This document shows, one piece after another, positions 13,055-24,487 of a stretch of DNA of 64,000 nucleotides (position 1 is the stretch's first letter; each line of letters begins with the position of its first letter). Source of the stretch: Brachypterus glaber (lineage: Eukaryota; Arthropoda; Insecta; Coleoptera; Kateretidae); contig OY294047.1 of NCBI GenBank assembly GCA_958510825.1, positions 37,855,747 through 37,919,746 on the forward strand, in the 5' to 3' direction. Under the pieces are notes generated by a model. The model searched no databases. It was not told the origin of the DNA and was given only the letters and a program-made list of their open reading frames with translations. The translations under genes were made by a program, and so were the position numbers.

Positions 13055-13189
13055 GGGCCACTTGCACCAACGATGCTTTAACTTTAAACTTGGATTAAAT
13101 TGACGGTCAACCAATCAGAACGCAGCATTTTTAACTTAAACTCGGTTTAGTCGAGATAATCCCAGAACAAAAACTGGTGCAAGTGGCCC
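13055..13189. mobile_element. PIF/Harbinger-type MITE with TTA target duplication
   Basis: A 135-base element with terminal inverted repeats GGGCCACTTGCACCA and TGGTGCAAGTGGCCC, flanked on each side by TTA (13052-13054 and 13190-13192). A three-base TWA duplication with G-rich ends fits the PIF/Harbinger superfamily. The interior also pairs partly (TTTAACTTTAAACTTGGATT with AACTTAAACTCGGTTTAG). Confidence 0.85.
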
Positions 13190-13380
13190 TTAAGGATATA
13201 AATTAGTATTTAAAACTCACAAGTTAATCTGACTCTTGAATTGGAAAAATTCATCCGCCATGGGAAACATTTCACCAAGTAAAAAGTTAGGGAAAATTGT
13301 AATCTTAATTAATTAATTATTAAGTTTTAATTCAAAATTTTAATTTGTATTTATTCATTTAATATTAAATAGTACATATC

Positions 13381-13507
13381 TGTGGCTTGCTTCTCGAGGG
13401 GCAGATGTCTCTTTGTCAATAGCAGCGTTTTAAAATATTACATCAGAGTTGACTTGAAAGCGTTGCTATTGACAAAGTGACATCCGCCCTTTGAGAACCA
13501 AGCCACA
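13381..13507. mobile_element. Small palindromic MITE, family K, copy 1
   Basis: TGTGGCTTGCTTCTCGAGGG pairs with CCCTTTGAGAACCAAGCCACA, and TTTGTCAATAGCAGCGTTTT with its near complement. The core TTGTCAATAGCAGCGTTTT, AATATTACATCAGAGTTGAC recurs at 48804-48900 and 59707-59796, so these three share an internal module with different outer ends. Confidence 0.75.
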
Positions 13508-13879
13508 TATATAAAATATAAGTATATGTGTTTGGTAATTTAGTTAAAGTTAACTTTACTACTCTGGCCATTCTGTTTAAAAAAAAAATGAGTAAATGAG
13601 TAATAGAAAAAAAACGTTATCCAATGTTAATTTAAACTATTTCCTCTATTTCTTCTACCTTTCCTGTAGTTGATGGTGTTCTCCAATTAAAAGTTTCTAC
13701 TTTAATTCATTACCTAAAACTTTCCGAAAATTGTAAATCAGGTAGACAACTACTTAACTAAGCTAGCAAGGTTTTCACTGTAATGTAAGGTAAGGAACTA
13801 TATTCTAGTTATTTTGGTCCCCAAACCTTTCTTTGTGAAAATGCCCCATTTTTTTCAGTAGTCATGAGTTTTTTTAAGG

Positions 13880-14360
13880 AGATTGATATCTGTTATTAAA
13901 AAACAGTTTTTTTTGTAAAAATAATATATATAAAAAATCGCCATAGAAAAAATAAGGTGCATTTCCGCAAAGAACGATTACCATTTTCGGATTCAGGGAG
14001 GTGGGGGGGGCAAAATAACTGTAATATACTTGATTTTTAACGATAACAGATTTCCATACCGTTTTTTTGCCTGTACAAAAAATATATAAAAAATCGCCAT
14101 AGAAAAAAAAAATGGTGCATTTCAGCAAAGAAAGATTACCATTTTCGGATACAGGGGGGTCCAAACAACTAAAATATACTTAATTTCCAACGAAAACAGA
14201 TTTCCATAACGTTTTTTTTTTGCCAAAACTAAAAATATATAAAAAATCGCCATAGAAAAAAAAACGATGCATTTCCGCAAAGAACGATTACCATTTTCGG
14301 ATTGAGAGGGTCCATAAAGGCAAAAAAAAATATTTGAAAATGTAGCTGATTTCCTGCAAA
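13880..14360. repeat. Short tandem array, ~155-base unit, about three copies
   Basis: The block TATAAAAAATCGCCATAGAA followed by ATGCATTTCCGCAAAGA and ACGATTACCATTTTCGGAT starts near 13931, 14087 and 14240, giving periods of 156 and 153. Units differ mainly in poly-G and poly-T lengths. Minus-strand frames at 13874-14164 and 14229-14447 are repeat translations. Confidence 0.85.
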
Positions 14361-14459
14361 GAAAGTTGACCCAATTATTTTTTTAGTTAAAAAAACTAAA
14401 TGTGCCAGACGGGCGCCCACGAAAGTGTTGCAACCAAAATAGTGCATGTCATGAATTCT

Positions 14460-15227
14460 GTTTGTACTCGAATGAAATATAAGTTACCCGACCTACCTTA
14501 ATCTAATATAGGTGTGAAAGATTAATGACATAGCGTTTCTATATATATAATATTATTTTTGGCAAAACTTAATTCATGCATGTTAGATCTGGATATTTAA
14601 TTCATGTAGTAGGTATATTTTGACTATCAATGCATTCAGTACCTATGGGAGAATGGGGGGTGCCTCCTATCTTAAACTCAAAAACAAAAAAAAATGTGAA
14701 ATATTCAACTTTTTCTTAAATTCTCAACTTTTACATTTCTACTTCGTTTTATAACTTTTTTTACTACACCTACTATAAAATTAACAGTTTTTGATTTTTA
14801 ATTCTTGAAATAAACATTTTTGGAATTGAAGAGGTCGGGAATAGCAGATGGTGTATAAACTTCTATACTTTAATTTATTCGTATTTTCGATTTTTTTTTT
14901 GTAAAGTAAAAATAAAAATTTTAAATCTTAACTAAAAATTTACAAATTTTTGAAATTTACAACTTCTTGAAATATTCAACTTTTGCGTAAAATTTCCCTT
15001 TTCATGAGGTACATTTAAAAACAAAAAAATCAGCACTAAAATTAAAAACAAGACAACGAGTATATGAAACAAAAGGCATAATTGAAAAATTGTAGATAAT
15101 TTTCATAGAAAAAATGTCAAGAAAACCATGAACCAAATTAAATTTTAAATTATTATAGTATTGTAAAACACTGTGGTATAAACTATCTTTTTCAAAGATC
15201 CCAAAAATGAGTATAAATAAATAAATA
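14460..15227. other. No gene seen; AT-rich sequence
   Basis: No supported gene or element. The 97-codon minus frame at 15002-15295 overlaps the antisense of the retrotransposon fragment that follows and is not a gene. Confidence 0.55.
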
Positions 15228-15640
15228 AATAAAATAAGAATATACAAAGCTACAATAAGACCCATTGTTACGTATGCGGCAGAAACGATGACCAAACCAA
15301 AAAATAAAATTATTTGAAAAAAATATTATGAGAAAGATGTCCGCATGACCATAGTACCAATAAGAACAGAAAGTGGAAAATTTAGAAGACTTATGAATAT
15401 GGAAATAAAAGATAAAATGAAGAGATTGTTAAAATAATCAAGGTACAAAAAATAAGATGGGGATATATTTATAGAAACAGAGCCCATAAGAAAAATAACA
15501 GAATGGAAAGAAGACAGACAATGAGGACGGCCAAAAATTAGATGGGAAGATCAGGTCATTAAAGCTTTAGAGAAAATGAGCATAGTAGGATGGAAAACAA
15601 AAGTACAGGACAGGAAAACATGAAAAAGAGGTAGCAGAAG
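15228..15640 (+). pseudogene. Degenerate reverse-transcriptase C-terminal fragment of a non-LTR retrotransposon
   Basis: Read in shifting plus frames, the region gives KLYKATIRPIVTYAAETM, then a lysine-rich stretch and GRPKIRWEDQVIKALEKM. These match in order the 'YKTIIRPVVTYASET' and 'GRPRLRWLEDV' signatures at the end of the RT polyprotein of common insect non-LTR elements. Several stops and frameshifts show it is dead. The 5' part is missing, as in 5'-truncated copies. Confidence 0.7.
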
Positions 15641-16546
15641 ATAATAAAACACACATCAGTTTAGAGTAAACGAAACCAAAAAATATTGAGTGATCCCCTA
15701 TAAAACAATGGATCTGTAAAGCTCAGAAAGGAGCTGCTACAATTCCCTATGGAATGTATAGCATTATATATACGTAAAAAATAGGTATTTCAAAGAAAAT
15801 AATTTTACCAAAAATACTATTTTAACTTTTTCAAGCATAAAATATTCCCCCGTCCCAATACAACAAGAAAATATTAACAGAGAAAACCTGAAATTTGCAA
15901 AAAGTCCAAACCGTGACTTTGGTCAATATTACACACGCTGTGAGCAATCTCTTGTTTACAAAACAAAAAATAGTGCAGCAAAATTCATTTACAAAGTGGG
16001 GCACAGAAAAAAGTTTTCATGGTTTACCTGAATAAAGTAGGTACTTGTTATTTAGCCCCCTTTAGTTTAAAATTTTAGGTATGAGTATGTATATTATTTT
16101 AACATAAGGAAATGCCAATTATATTAAATAAAGTTAATTAAAATATGCAAACTATGCTATTATGTGAAACGACATGTGTGAGACATAACAAATTTAATAG
16201 CTAAATTAGCTAAAATATAATTAGAATTGTGCTAATTTTCCTCCTACTAAATTTAAAACCATGCTAGACACACCATAAACATTAAATTTTATTTTCTTGT
16301 CTAGATGAAAGTAAAAGCTGCTTTGACAAATATATTCAAATATTTATACTTAGATTTTGTTGAATTTGCCACAAAATTTATTTTTAGAGTAACTGAAACT
16401 AAAATATATTTTTTTGGGAGGGGTAAACCGCTGAAAAAACATTTGTACAACTTAATTTCTTCTAGAAGGCAACCCCCTTAAGATTTACACAGAATTTCCT
16501 TCAAGATTACCTCCAAAAATATTAAAAATTACTTTTTCTACGACTT

Positions 16547-16724
16547 ATACTGGAAATTCAATAAAACCTGCAGTGACTCAGTTGCGAATATGTGGTAAAA
16601 GGCGAAGCTCATACCAGCTCGGGTGCGACTCCCGTAATTTCGTCGAAGCTTCGCAAAGGCGGACCCCTTATACGAAAGCAGCAGAGGTATGAGTCACTCC
16701 AGGTTTTATTGAATTTCCAGTATA
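16547..16724. mobile_element. 178-base MITE with GC-rich centre and a box-B-like motif
   Basis: TACTGGAAATTCAATAAAAC pairs with GTTTTATTGAATTTCCAGTA, and the inner AGTGACTCA with TGAGTCACT. The central ~110 bases are GC-richer than the surroundings and contain GGGTGCGACTCCCG, one mismatch from the pol III B box (GGTTCGANTCC). No full tRNA cloverleaf could be drawn. A TIR element carrying a tRNA-like relic is possible; chance is not excluded. Confidence 0.75.
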
Positions 16725-18929
16725 GTTAGTACATAATTAGTAGTTAGTGCGTATTTACCATGAAGTGACGATCAGCTAATTTTACATACTTGCTGTCAAA
16801 AAATTAGTAAAAGTCAATCATATAACCTCAAATTGACAAACTAATTTTAAGATATTTTTTGCATTTTTTGATATTTCGGTGTTAGGTCGTAGGAAAAATA
16901 GTATAGGCACCTCGACGCAAACCATTTCAGTGCACATCGAGTGCTTTTTTTACTCGGCTGCGCCTTTTTTGGGGTCTTAATAAAACGGAATTTTGTTGAT
17001 TTTTATACCACAACTTTTTAGCACTTAAAAGTAGTATATAAAGCTATATTCTGAAAATTTCAAGTCATTTGAGGAAAGGCTCAAGTTTTTCCGGTTATTT
17101 CCCCACTAAAAAGAATTGGGGCAAGCGATTATTTTTATTTTTTATTTTTTACTAAAATTCAATCCCTAAATGGGGATTTTTAAGGTAGCGAGCATTTTAC
17201 ATAAAATCACTTAGAACCCACCGTGGATAAGATGCCAAAACTTGCACCCTCGTGAGGGAGTGGTAAATATACTCCAATATATTTTTTTGTGGGATATTTA
17301 CTCATTAAAATGAGCTTTATCTTCCATAAGCAGCAAAAAATTCTAACTTTTTTGTTTTGAACCACCCTAATGGGTATTTATTCATACATTATTTTTAACG
17401 AAGTACTAATAAAATTGGTCATACTTGAATTTTATATACTTATTATTTTTAAACAATGTATTATTAAATCGCGTAGTGAATCTATAATAATAATTTAGTG
17501 TAACAAAAACAAGATTTTTTTAAGCTGATTAGCAGACAGGAAGGCATGAAACATCTGCACTTATACTTAATTCTCGTCTTGTATTCGACAGCGTATCATA
17601 AATATTTCAGAATAATATTTCAGGCCACATTTTAACAATATATTAAGCTATCTTTATAAATACTAAAACGATGCTTAACTATATGGAATTGCTTAATACC
17701 AAAAAGAGTGCTCTTTACATATTTACTTTACTTTGATAGATTAGTCACTAGAAAGTTCAAACAGGTAACTACCTACACAGTGTTCCCCAGCATTAGTTAC
17801 ATAAACAAAATTGAAGAAGAAAACGGACTGTCGATACTTGTAAACAAAGGTCTGACCATTACAGAACCACGTACAGTAAAATCGCAGAGATATTTTTTTA
17901 AAGATAATGCTTAAAATTTAAAAAATTAAATTTGTTGAAGCATTTAGTCAATTTAGTCCTGACATCAAAAGCATGGGGTAATGGGGTAATTACTATTGTT
18001 AATAATAATTGATTTTTATATTAGATTGAATGAATAATTAGATATTGTGCATTGGCTAATAACAGGATACGTTTTGATCGACATTGCTTCCTTAATTTTT
18101 AACCAAAAGTTATACATCTTCATCTATAGAACACGAAGAGTAGAAAGCTGCCTGAAAAAGGTATAATTTATTATGAATTGTAGTATTTAACATATGAATG
18201 ATTAAAGATTAATTGGTGCATGCTTTTTAGTGGGATTTAATGCTTATTGTAGGATCTGCAATGAGAGTACTTAATAATACTTACACGTTTAAACAGGTAT
18301 AGTTTTAAAAAGGTTATTTGCTAATATTAAGAATTATATATAAAAATAATTAGGTAGGTTTTACTTGTTATTAATATATTAATTTTGTTATTCACCAATT
18401 ACCTTACCGTGTTAGGTATACCCATTTAAAATTAAGCTTTCAAATATAATTTTCTTACATACAACTAACAAAAAGCACAAGGCTGTCTCTTAAAATTAAA
18501 ATGATGTCACGTCTGTGTTGACTCTACACTGTAGAGACCATTTTATCACGTCATAAAGTCCTCAAAAGTAATTTATGATTGGGCAGGTAAGTATAGTGTA
18601 AATAATAATAATAATTTATGTTTACGTTTTTTTTTATAATCTGTGTAACAAACCCTATTTTATGACACTCAAATACGCCAATTCGTATGTAAAATATAAA
18701 TGTCATAGCATTTTTAGAATAAATTTTACACCTTGACCTACTGCAATCGTTTTAATTATACTTTGTTTTACTTTTAACTGTATACTTAATGATGTTTTTA
18801 TTGTATATTTAATGGACTATTACAGTGACCGAGAAATATGAGATGTACATAAATATTTTATAACAACACTGACTGTTCATTATAAAATAAAAAATAATAT
18901 ATTATATTAATCATAATAAAGTAACTTTA
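16725..18929. other. No gene seen; contains copy 2 of the 3770-3905 repeat
   Basis: The segment 16882-16960 repeats 3770-3850 (GTTAGGTCGTAG ... GCACCTCGACGCAAACCATT ... CATCGAGTGC). The rest is AT-rich with no recognisable gene. The plus frame at 17708-17914 has no motif. Confidence 0.6.
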
Positions 18930-20904
18930 GGGTGGGTGCCGGGGCACAAAGGCATTGATGGCAATGAGAGAGTAGACCAACTCGCAAAAAAAAGGATCGG
19001 AAACTCCCTTTATTGGACCTGAGCTAGCCATTGGCATAAACAAAACCACTGTAAAAAGCTGGATATCCAACGATAAAATTTCAGTAAAATTAACAGTGGG
19101 GCACGGTTCACCTGGGCGATTTTAAATAAAAATTTCGTGGACCCCTATGTTTTTTGGACTAAAACATACCTGATGGCATAAGGAATCAATTTCCATTTGA
19201 AAGAAAATCGTAAAAGATACACTTTTTTAGAAAGATAATAAAACGTTTTTTTGAGTAATAAGGTGTGTCAAAAAAATCCGATTTGCGAAATCGAAATCGC
19301 TCTCTGGTTCAAAAGTTGCTCCTTAGTATAAAACTGTGGCCACTCAAAAATGAGCCAAATCGATTAATGTTAGAGGTAGCTCAAAGCACTCAAACTTTGA
19401 AAAATATCGGTACTTGTTTTTCAAATTGTGATTGTATATAAAATTAAGGAAATTTTGGAGGGTTTCTTTGGTAATATTTAGAAACAATACTAATTGTAAG
19501 AAAACTAAAAAAATTATATTTCCCCTTCTCTTAAGTTAGAACAAAAAAATCGCCAATTATTTGAATATTTTGCGAAAATTTATTGAAAATGGGCATATTT
19601 AAAAGGACATAACTTCCTTAGGAAGGATTTTTTGACCAAGGTGCATATAAACTTTATCTATGTTTTTAATGTTAAATAACCACTCATTGCCAAAATATTT
19701 GTTTTTTGCTTAATATTTTTCAATTTTTTTATTTTTGGTTCTTCATGAGTAAAAATTTACTTTTAAATGCATTTATCTTTAAAACGGTTAAACCTGCGAT
19801 GTTAAACCACAGAAACTTTTTTGTGTATTTTTACATAAAAAAGTATTCCAACCAAAAAATCAAAAAAAAAAGTACACCGAAAAAAGTTTTAGGCAAAAAA
19901 CAGAAAATCCACCCGGTTTCTAATCGAAATTATTTTTTTTACTCAACTTGAGGAAAAAAATTATGTTTTCTGTATAGTCCTGTAGGTTAACATGTATATA
20001 TGCTTATATACTAATATATAATTTTGCAGATTTTTTATTTAAAACTATTTTTTATGCACTTTTTTTGCGAAATCTTCAAATAATTGGCGATTTTTTCATG
20101 TTCTAACTTAAGGAGAGGGGGATATCATTGTTTTAGTTCTTACATTTAGTATTGTTTCTAAATATTACCAAAGAAACCCTCCAAAATTTGCTCAATTTTT
20201 ATCGGTATCAGTTTTTATCCGAAAAACAGGTACCGATTTTTTTTTAAGTTTGAGTACTTTGAGCTATCTCTAAACATTTATCGATTTGGCTGATTTTTGA
20301 GTGGCCACTGTTTTTTACTAAGAAGCAACTTTTAAGCCAGAGAGCGTTTTTGATTTTGAAAATCGCGATTTTTTGACACACCTTGTTACTCAAAAAAAAC
20401 CCTTTTTTATCTGTCTAAAAAAGTGTGTCTTTTACGATTTTCTTTCAAATGGGAATTGATTTCTTATGTCATCAGTTATGTTTTAGTCCAAAAAATGTAG
20501 GGTCCACAAAATTTTTATTTTAAATCGCCCAGGTGAACCGTGGGGGTCAGGCACCGGGACTTAGGCAAAGCAAGTTAATATTTGGCTGTGTTATAACTGC
20601 TGGTCCATTACTACATCTACATCTACATCTTATTAGGGACCACCTTAGGAAGGTAAAAGGGCTAATAACTGGTCACTGCTACCTGAGGAAACACATACAT
20701 GCCATCCGTATAGAGACGAACTAATATACAGGCTGTGTATTACACAGTGTGGAAACAGTCTCTCATGTTCTTCTTGACTGTATTGCTCTACATTGCTGGA
20801 GACGCCGGAAACCTGGAAATGCTAACGCAGAAGCCATGTTCTCCAACTCAAATCTAGTAAACAGCCTAGTAAGAAAAGGAACGGAAACGAAGCTGTTTGA
20901 CTAG
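18930..20904 (+). pseudogene. Non-LTR retrotransposon 3' ORF fragment (RNase H to C-terminus), interrupted by a foldback element
   Basis: The plus strand at 18930-18990 reads GWVPGHKGIDGNERVDQLAK, the C-terminal RNase H signature of Jockey/R1-like pol proteins. A frameshift in the A8 run near 18986-18993 leads to GSETPFIGPELAIGINKTTV, the usual next segment. The frame is cut at 19097 by a 1.44-kb foldback element and resumes at 20543 with APGLRQSKLIF, VKGLITGHCYLRKHIHAI, then, after another frameshift, ETVSHVLLDCIALHCWRR, a zinc-knuckle-like tail. It ends at a stop at 20902-20904. RT and endonuclease domains are absent to the left, so the copy is 5'-truncated and inactive. Confidence 0.85.
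19102..20542. mobile_element. 1.44-kb foldback element inserted in the retrotransposon
   Basis: Starts CACGGTTCACCTGGGCGATT and ends AATCGCCCAGGTGAACCGTG. The arms match for about 480 bases on each side, including TTTGGACTAAAACATACCTG, TGGCCACTCAAAAATGAGCC and AATTTTGGAGGGTTTCTTTGG with inverted partners. Both edges are flanked by GGGG (19098-19101, 20543-20546), a possible 4-base target duplication, and removing the insert restores colinearity of the retrotransposon. The centre holds short frames (19706-19951) with no transposase motif. Confidence 0.9.
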
Positions 20905-23900
20905 CAAGATACTCAAGAACAACACAATAGGCTAGCAGAGGGCCAAAGTGTTTACGGTAAAAATCCTCATCTTGTTTCTCTTTTTAATCAATCAATGAAT
21001 CAATCAAAATTATGTTTTTCTTGATGAGTAAACCGCTGAAAAATTGTACTCCTGAGTTTCTTCTGGGAGATAATTCCTAACGATTCCCTCGGAACTTCTC
21101 TTAAGATAACCTCGAAAAATTTTAAAAAATTATTTAAAAAAAGGCCCTACTTTGGTAAAGATGAGATTTTCTCGGATTTCTTCCAGATATTCCCTCTATA
21201 ATTTCCTCAAAATTTAATACCTGAACTCCTCAGCGGTTTTCTACTTGGTTTTGTTACTCTTTTATAAATTTGCCATTTCTTTAAAATCAAAATATTGATT
21301 TTTAAATTTTAATTTTTAAGTCATGTTTAGATGTGCAAACGAAAAAAAAATGAACACCAGAGAAAAGAAAATGAATCTTCTTTCAAACTAGTCCCTATCC
21401 AGACAAATGAGCCATAGGCCCTAATATATAAATTAGTAATGATAAAGATAATATGGTATATAACATTGACCGAAGGAATATTTTTTTTGAGAAAAAATAA
21501 TGGAATGGTTTGAAATAGATTTGTAGCACTTAAATTATTTGTAATATTGTCAGTCCAGTATGGTATAAAACACCTTCGATCGAAGGCCCGAACGACTTTA
21601 AATAAATAAATAAAAAATAAAAATAAATAAAAATAATATTAAACTTAAATAAAATAATATTAAACTTAAATTTTAAGTTGATCGTGTTTTGCAATAATTT
21701 GTTAACTCACATTATAAAATGACAGAAGGTGTTTGAACATTTTTCTAATTGAATTAAAGATTTTAAACTTGTGATAAACAATTGAAGTAAATGCTTAATT
21801 TTAGGCATTTTAGTCATAAGCATGAGGAAACAATAGTTACTGTCATTTTCCAATGTGAAATAACATAACTGCATAACACAATTCAACTTTACCATTTGAT
21901 ATCCATGTAACTGCAAGGGGTGCAGCTCAAGCAATCCTGTAAATGTATTGCATTTGTGACTAAGATTTCTCATCTGCAACATTATATTCTTCGTTATTTT
22001 AAAATTGCATAAATCGTACTGCATTTCAAAACAATAAAACTCAGCAATAAAAGAGAAATTTAAATATTAATTGTGATTTTATTCACGCCTACAATAGATT
22101 TTATGGAATCGTATAATATTTTAGTCGTTTGGATTTTAATAAAATATACAAAGTATATTTCAAATAACAACTTAAATATGACGTTTAAATATTAATTATG
22201 TGTTATTGGACTTATTTTATTTATTTATTGGTTTTGAGTTATTCCAAGGTACCATGCTGACTGTCTATAGTAGAAAATATATTAGACCAGGTAAATAAGT
22301 TATTACAGAAATTCCTTTGCAAGGTGTCATGTTACACATAACAAACTATTTAGGCCGATAGCTTAGATTTTTATTCTTAGCTTTCCTTTTTTAGTTCACA
22401 AAATTTTTCATTTTAATTATTTTGCACTACCTCTCAACATCTCTTCCTTTTGTGTTTGTTCCATCCAGGTATCTCCAAGTAACCTGTCCCAATTATTTTG
22501 TGCTTTAACTTATACCTTATTCACGTCCTAATTTATTCTTTTCCAACTCTTTCATCTTTAAATATTATTTATAGAAAAACTCTCTTTATTGCTCACTATG
22601 GCAAACTACACCTTAGCATAGTTATAAATCTTTTGGACAATGTTAAGACACTAATATGGGTAATTTGAGCACCAATACACCATGGTTGTTAAGAAATATC
22701 TTAATCGTTACATTTCTCAAATGTTTTTAATTTTTATTTTATATATTTTTTATTTTTTATCTTCCTGAAGGAGTACAATATAAGACTCGAAGCGTTGGAG
22801 GAGATATAATTTTTGAATCTAAATTTACCATTTATTATTCTTTAAAGAAGATTATACATATAATTTAATAGTTATATGAAGTAGCAGTGTATGTAGTTAG
22901 GCATCAGAGTCACATCATTAATACATATAGCGGATATTATAATTATAATCATAATATGTAAATTAAGAGTAAAGATTATAAAATTACCTATTATATAATT
23001 ACTCAAATTATACTAATTATTGTAAAAGTGTAACGCCGCGACGTGCCGCCTCTGAAACCGTGTAGTAGCACACGACCTCCTGCATAATAAGAATTCGTCT
23101 GATGTCACTGGCTAGGAATTTGGCAACGTGGTAAATAACAATACTACAACGTTTTGTTTGTCACCACCTACTATGCCGTTTACATTTAATATAACTATAA
23201 TATTAATGAAAATTTTAATTGAATAGCAAAATGTCACCGCAAACCCTGATTAGTTTTAAATGCAATTTCTGATTCACTGGTTTTCATTTTAATAACAACT
23301 GTTTTTGTTTCGAAGTTCCCGGAGTTTTTGTAATTAGTAAATGGTACGGAAGATAAAAGTTAAACGCGCAAAGTTTTCTTTATTTCAATTGTTTGATAAG
23401 AAAAGCTTTAAAGAAAACTAATATTTAACTAAAACATGAATCATTAGAATACTAACTTTTTGAGATAGTTTTATTTAAAGAATTATGTTTACAAATAGTT
23501 TACATAGCTATTGAATAACTCTTTTTAACCAATAATTAAAAAATGTACCATTCTCTTATTTTTACATATTTTGTATTAACGCCCTGATGATATACATGTG
23601 TTGTTGCCATATTATCGTTTTTTTTTTCATGTTTTACAATAGCTAATCAAAGGTTAGTGCTACATATCCATACTTAGTAGAGACTCAGCAAGTAAATATT
23701 GCGTTTCTGCTAAGAAGGATAATAAAATTGTGCGATGCTATGACTTAAGCCGCTATAATTTGCATTAAATATCCCTTATTTCAGGGCACTAGTTACAGTT
23801 TTATGTGTTGTAATTGGACAATATTAACGGTGAATCCAACATCAGTGTTGGTGCAGACTTCCAAATATGGATGAAGCTAATTTGTGTCCACCAGTAAACC

Positions 23901-23933
23901 AGATTGCATCGCATCGCATTAAATGTTAAATCA
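20905..23933. other. No gene seen; AT-rich, one small GC-richer patch
   Basis: No coding gene is supported. The minus frame at 21707-22024 (105 codons) has no motif. The patch 23030-23165 (GTAACGCCGCGACGTGCCGC...) is GC-richer than its surroundings and of unknown nature. Confidence 0.55.
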
Positions 23934-24341
23934 TCTATTCTGGTTTCGTGCGGAAATAAACACGTGAGATCAAATATTTTCGGACGGAAAATATTGCTAT
24001 TCTCAAATTTACAACGTTGTCAAGTTTTTATACAAACTATACACACCTAGGCGTATGTCATAAATGTGTTTTGTTTTTCGAAAAAATATAGAAAAGAGAC
24101 GTGAAAACATAGCCCGCCTAAAAAAAACAGTTATATTTAACATTTAATAAACAACTCGTTTTCTCATGATTTACGGTGGATGTGAGTGTTCGCCTGGTCT
24201 AGACCAAGCGAAGAATCCTCTGCAGGCTAAGTGAGATTTCAGAATACAAAACATGTAATTTTCACTCAATTTCGGTGAGATTTGGTAACCTTCACGCAAA
24301 ATATCGAGAGGAAAAAATCCGCTCGAAACCAGAATAGGGAT
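23934..24341. mobile_element. MITE-like element with CTATTCTGGTTTCG termini
   Basis: CTATTCTGGTTTCGTGCGGA near 23936 is inverted at about 24320-24339 (TCCGCTCGAAACCAGAATAG). Weaker pairing continues inwards (AAATATTTTCGG with CGAGAGGAAAAAATC-like sequence). Non-coding interior of about 370 bases. Confidence 0.65.
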
Positions 24342-24487
24342 CCTGAATTATCTTAGATTGACTTTTAGGGTGTCAGCAAATCTATTACATGTATACAGTA
24401 TTTTGCCTTTTTCGTGGCACTTTATTTTACAGATGCGCAAGTATGGAAAAAAAAATCAGTATTCACGCAACCTATTTATTTACATTG

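Noticed and set aside
16600..16660. tRNA gene suggested by GGGTGCGACTCCCG
   Set aside because: No acceptor stem, anticodon arm or proper D-arm could be paired around it, and it lies symmetrically within a TIR element.
21707..22024. 105-codon minus-strand frame
   Set aside because: No motif, low-complexity composition typical of AT-rich DNA, no splice or start context that favours it.
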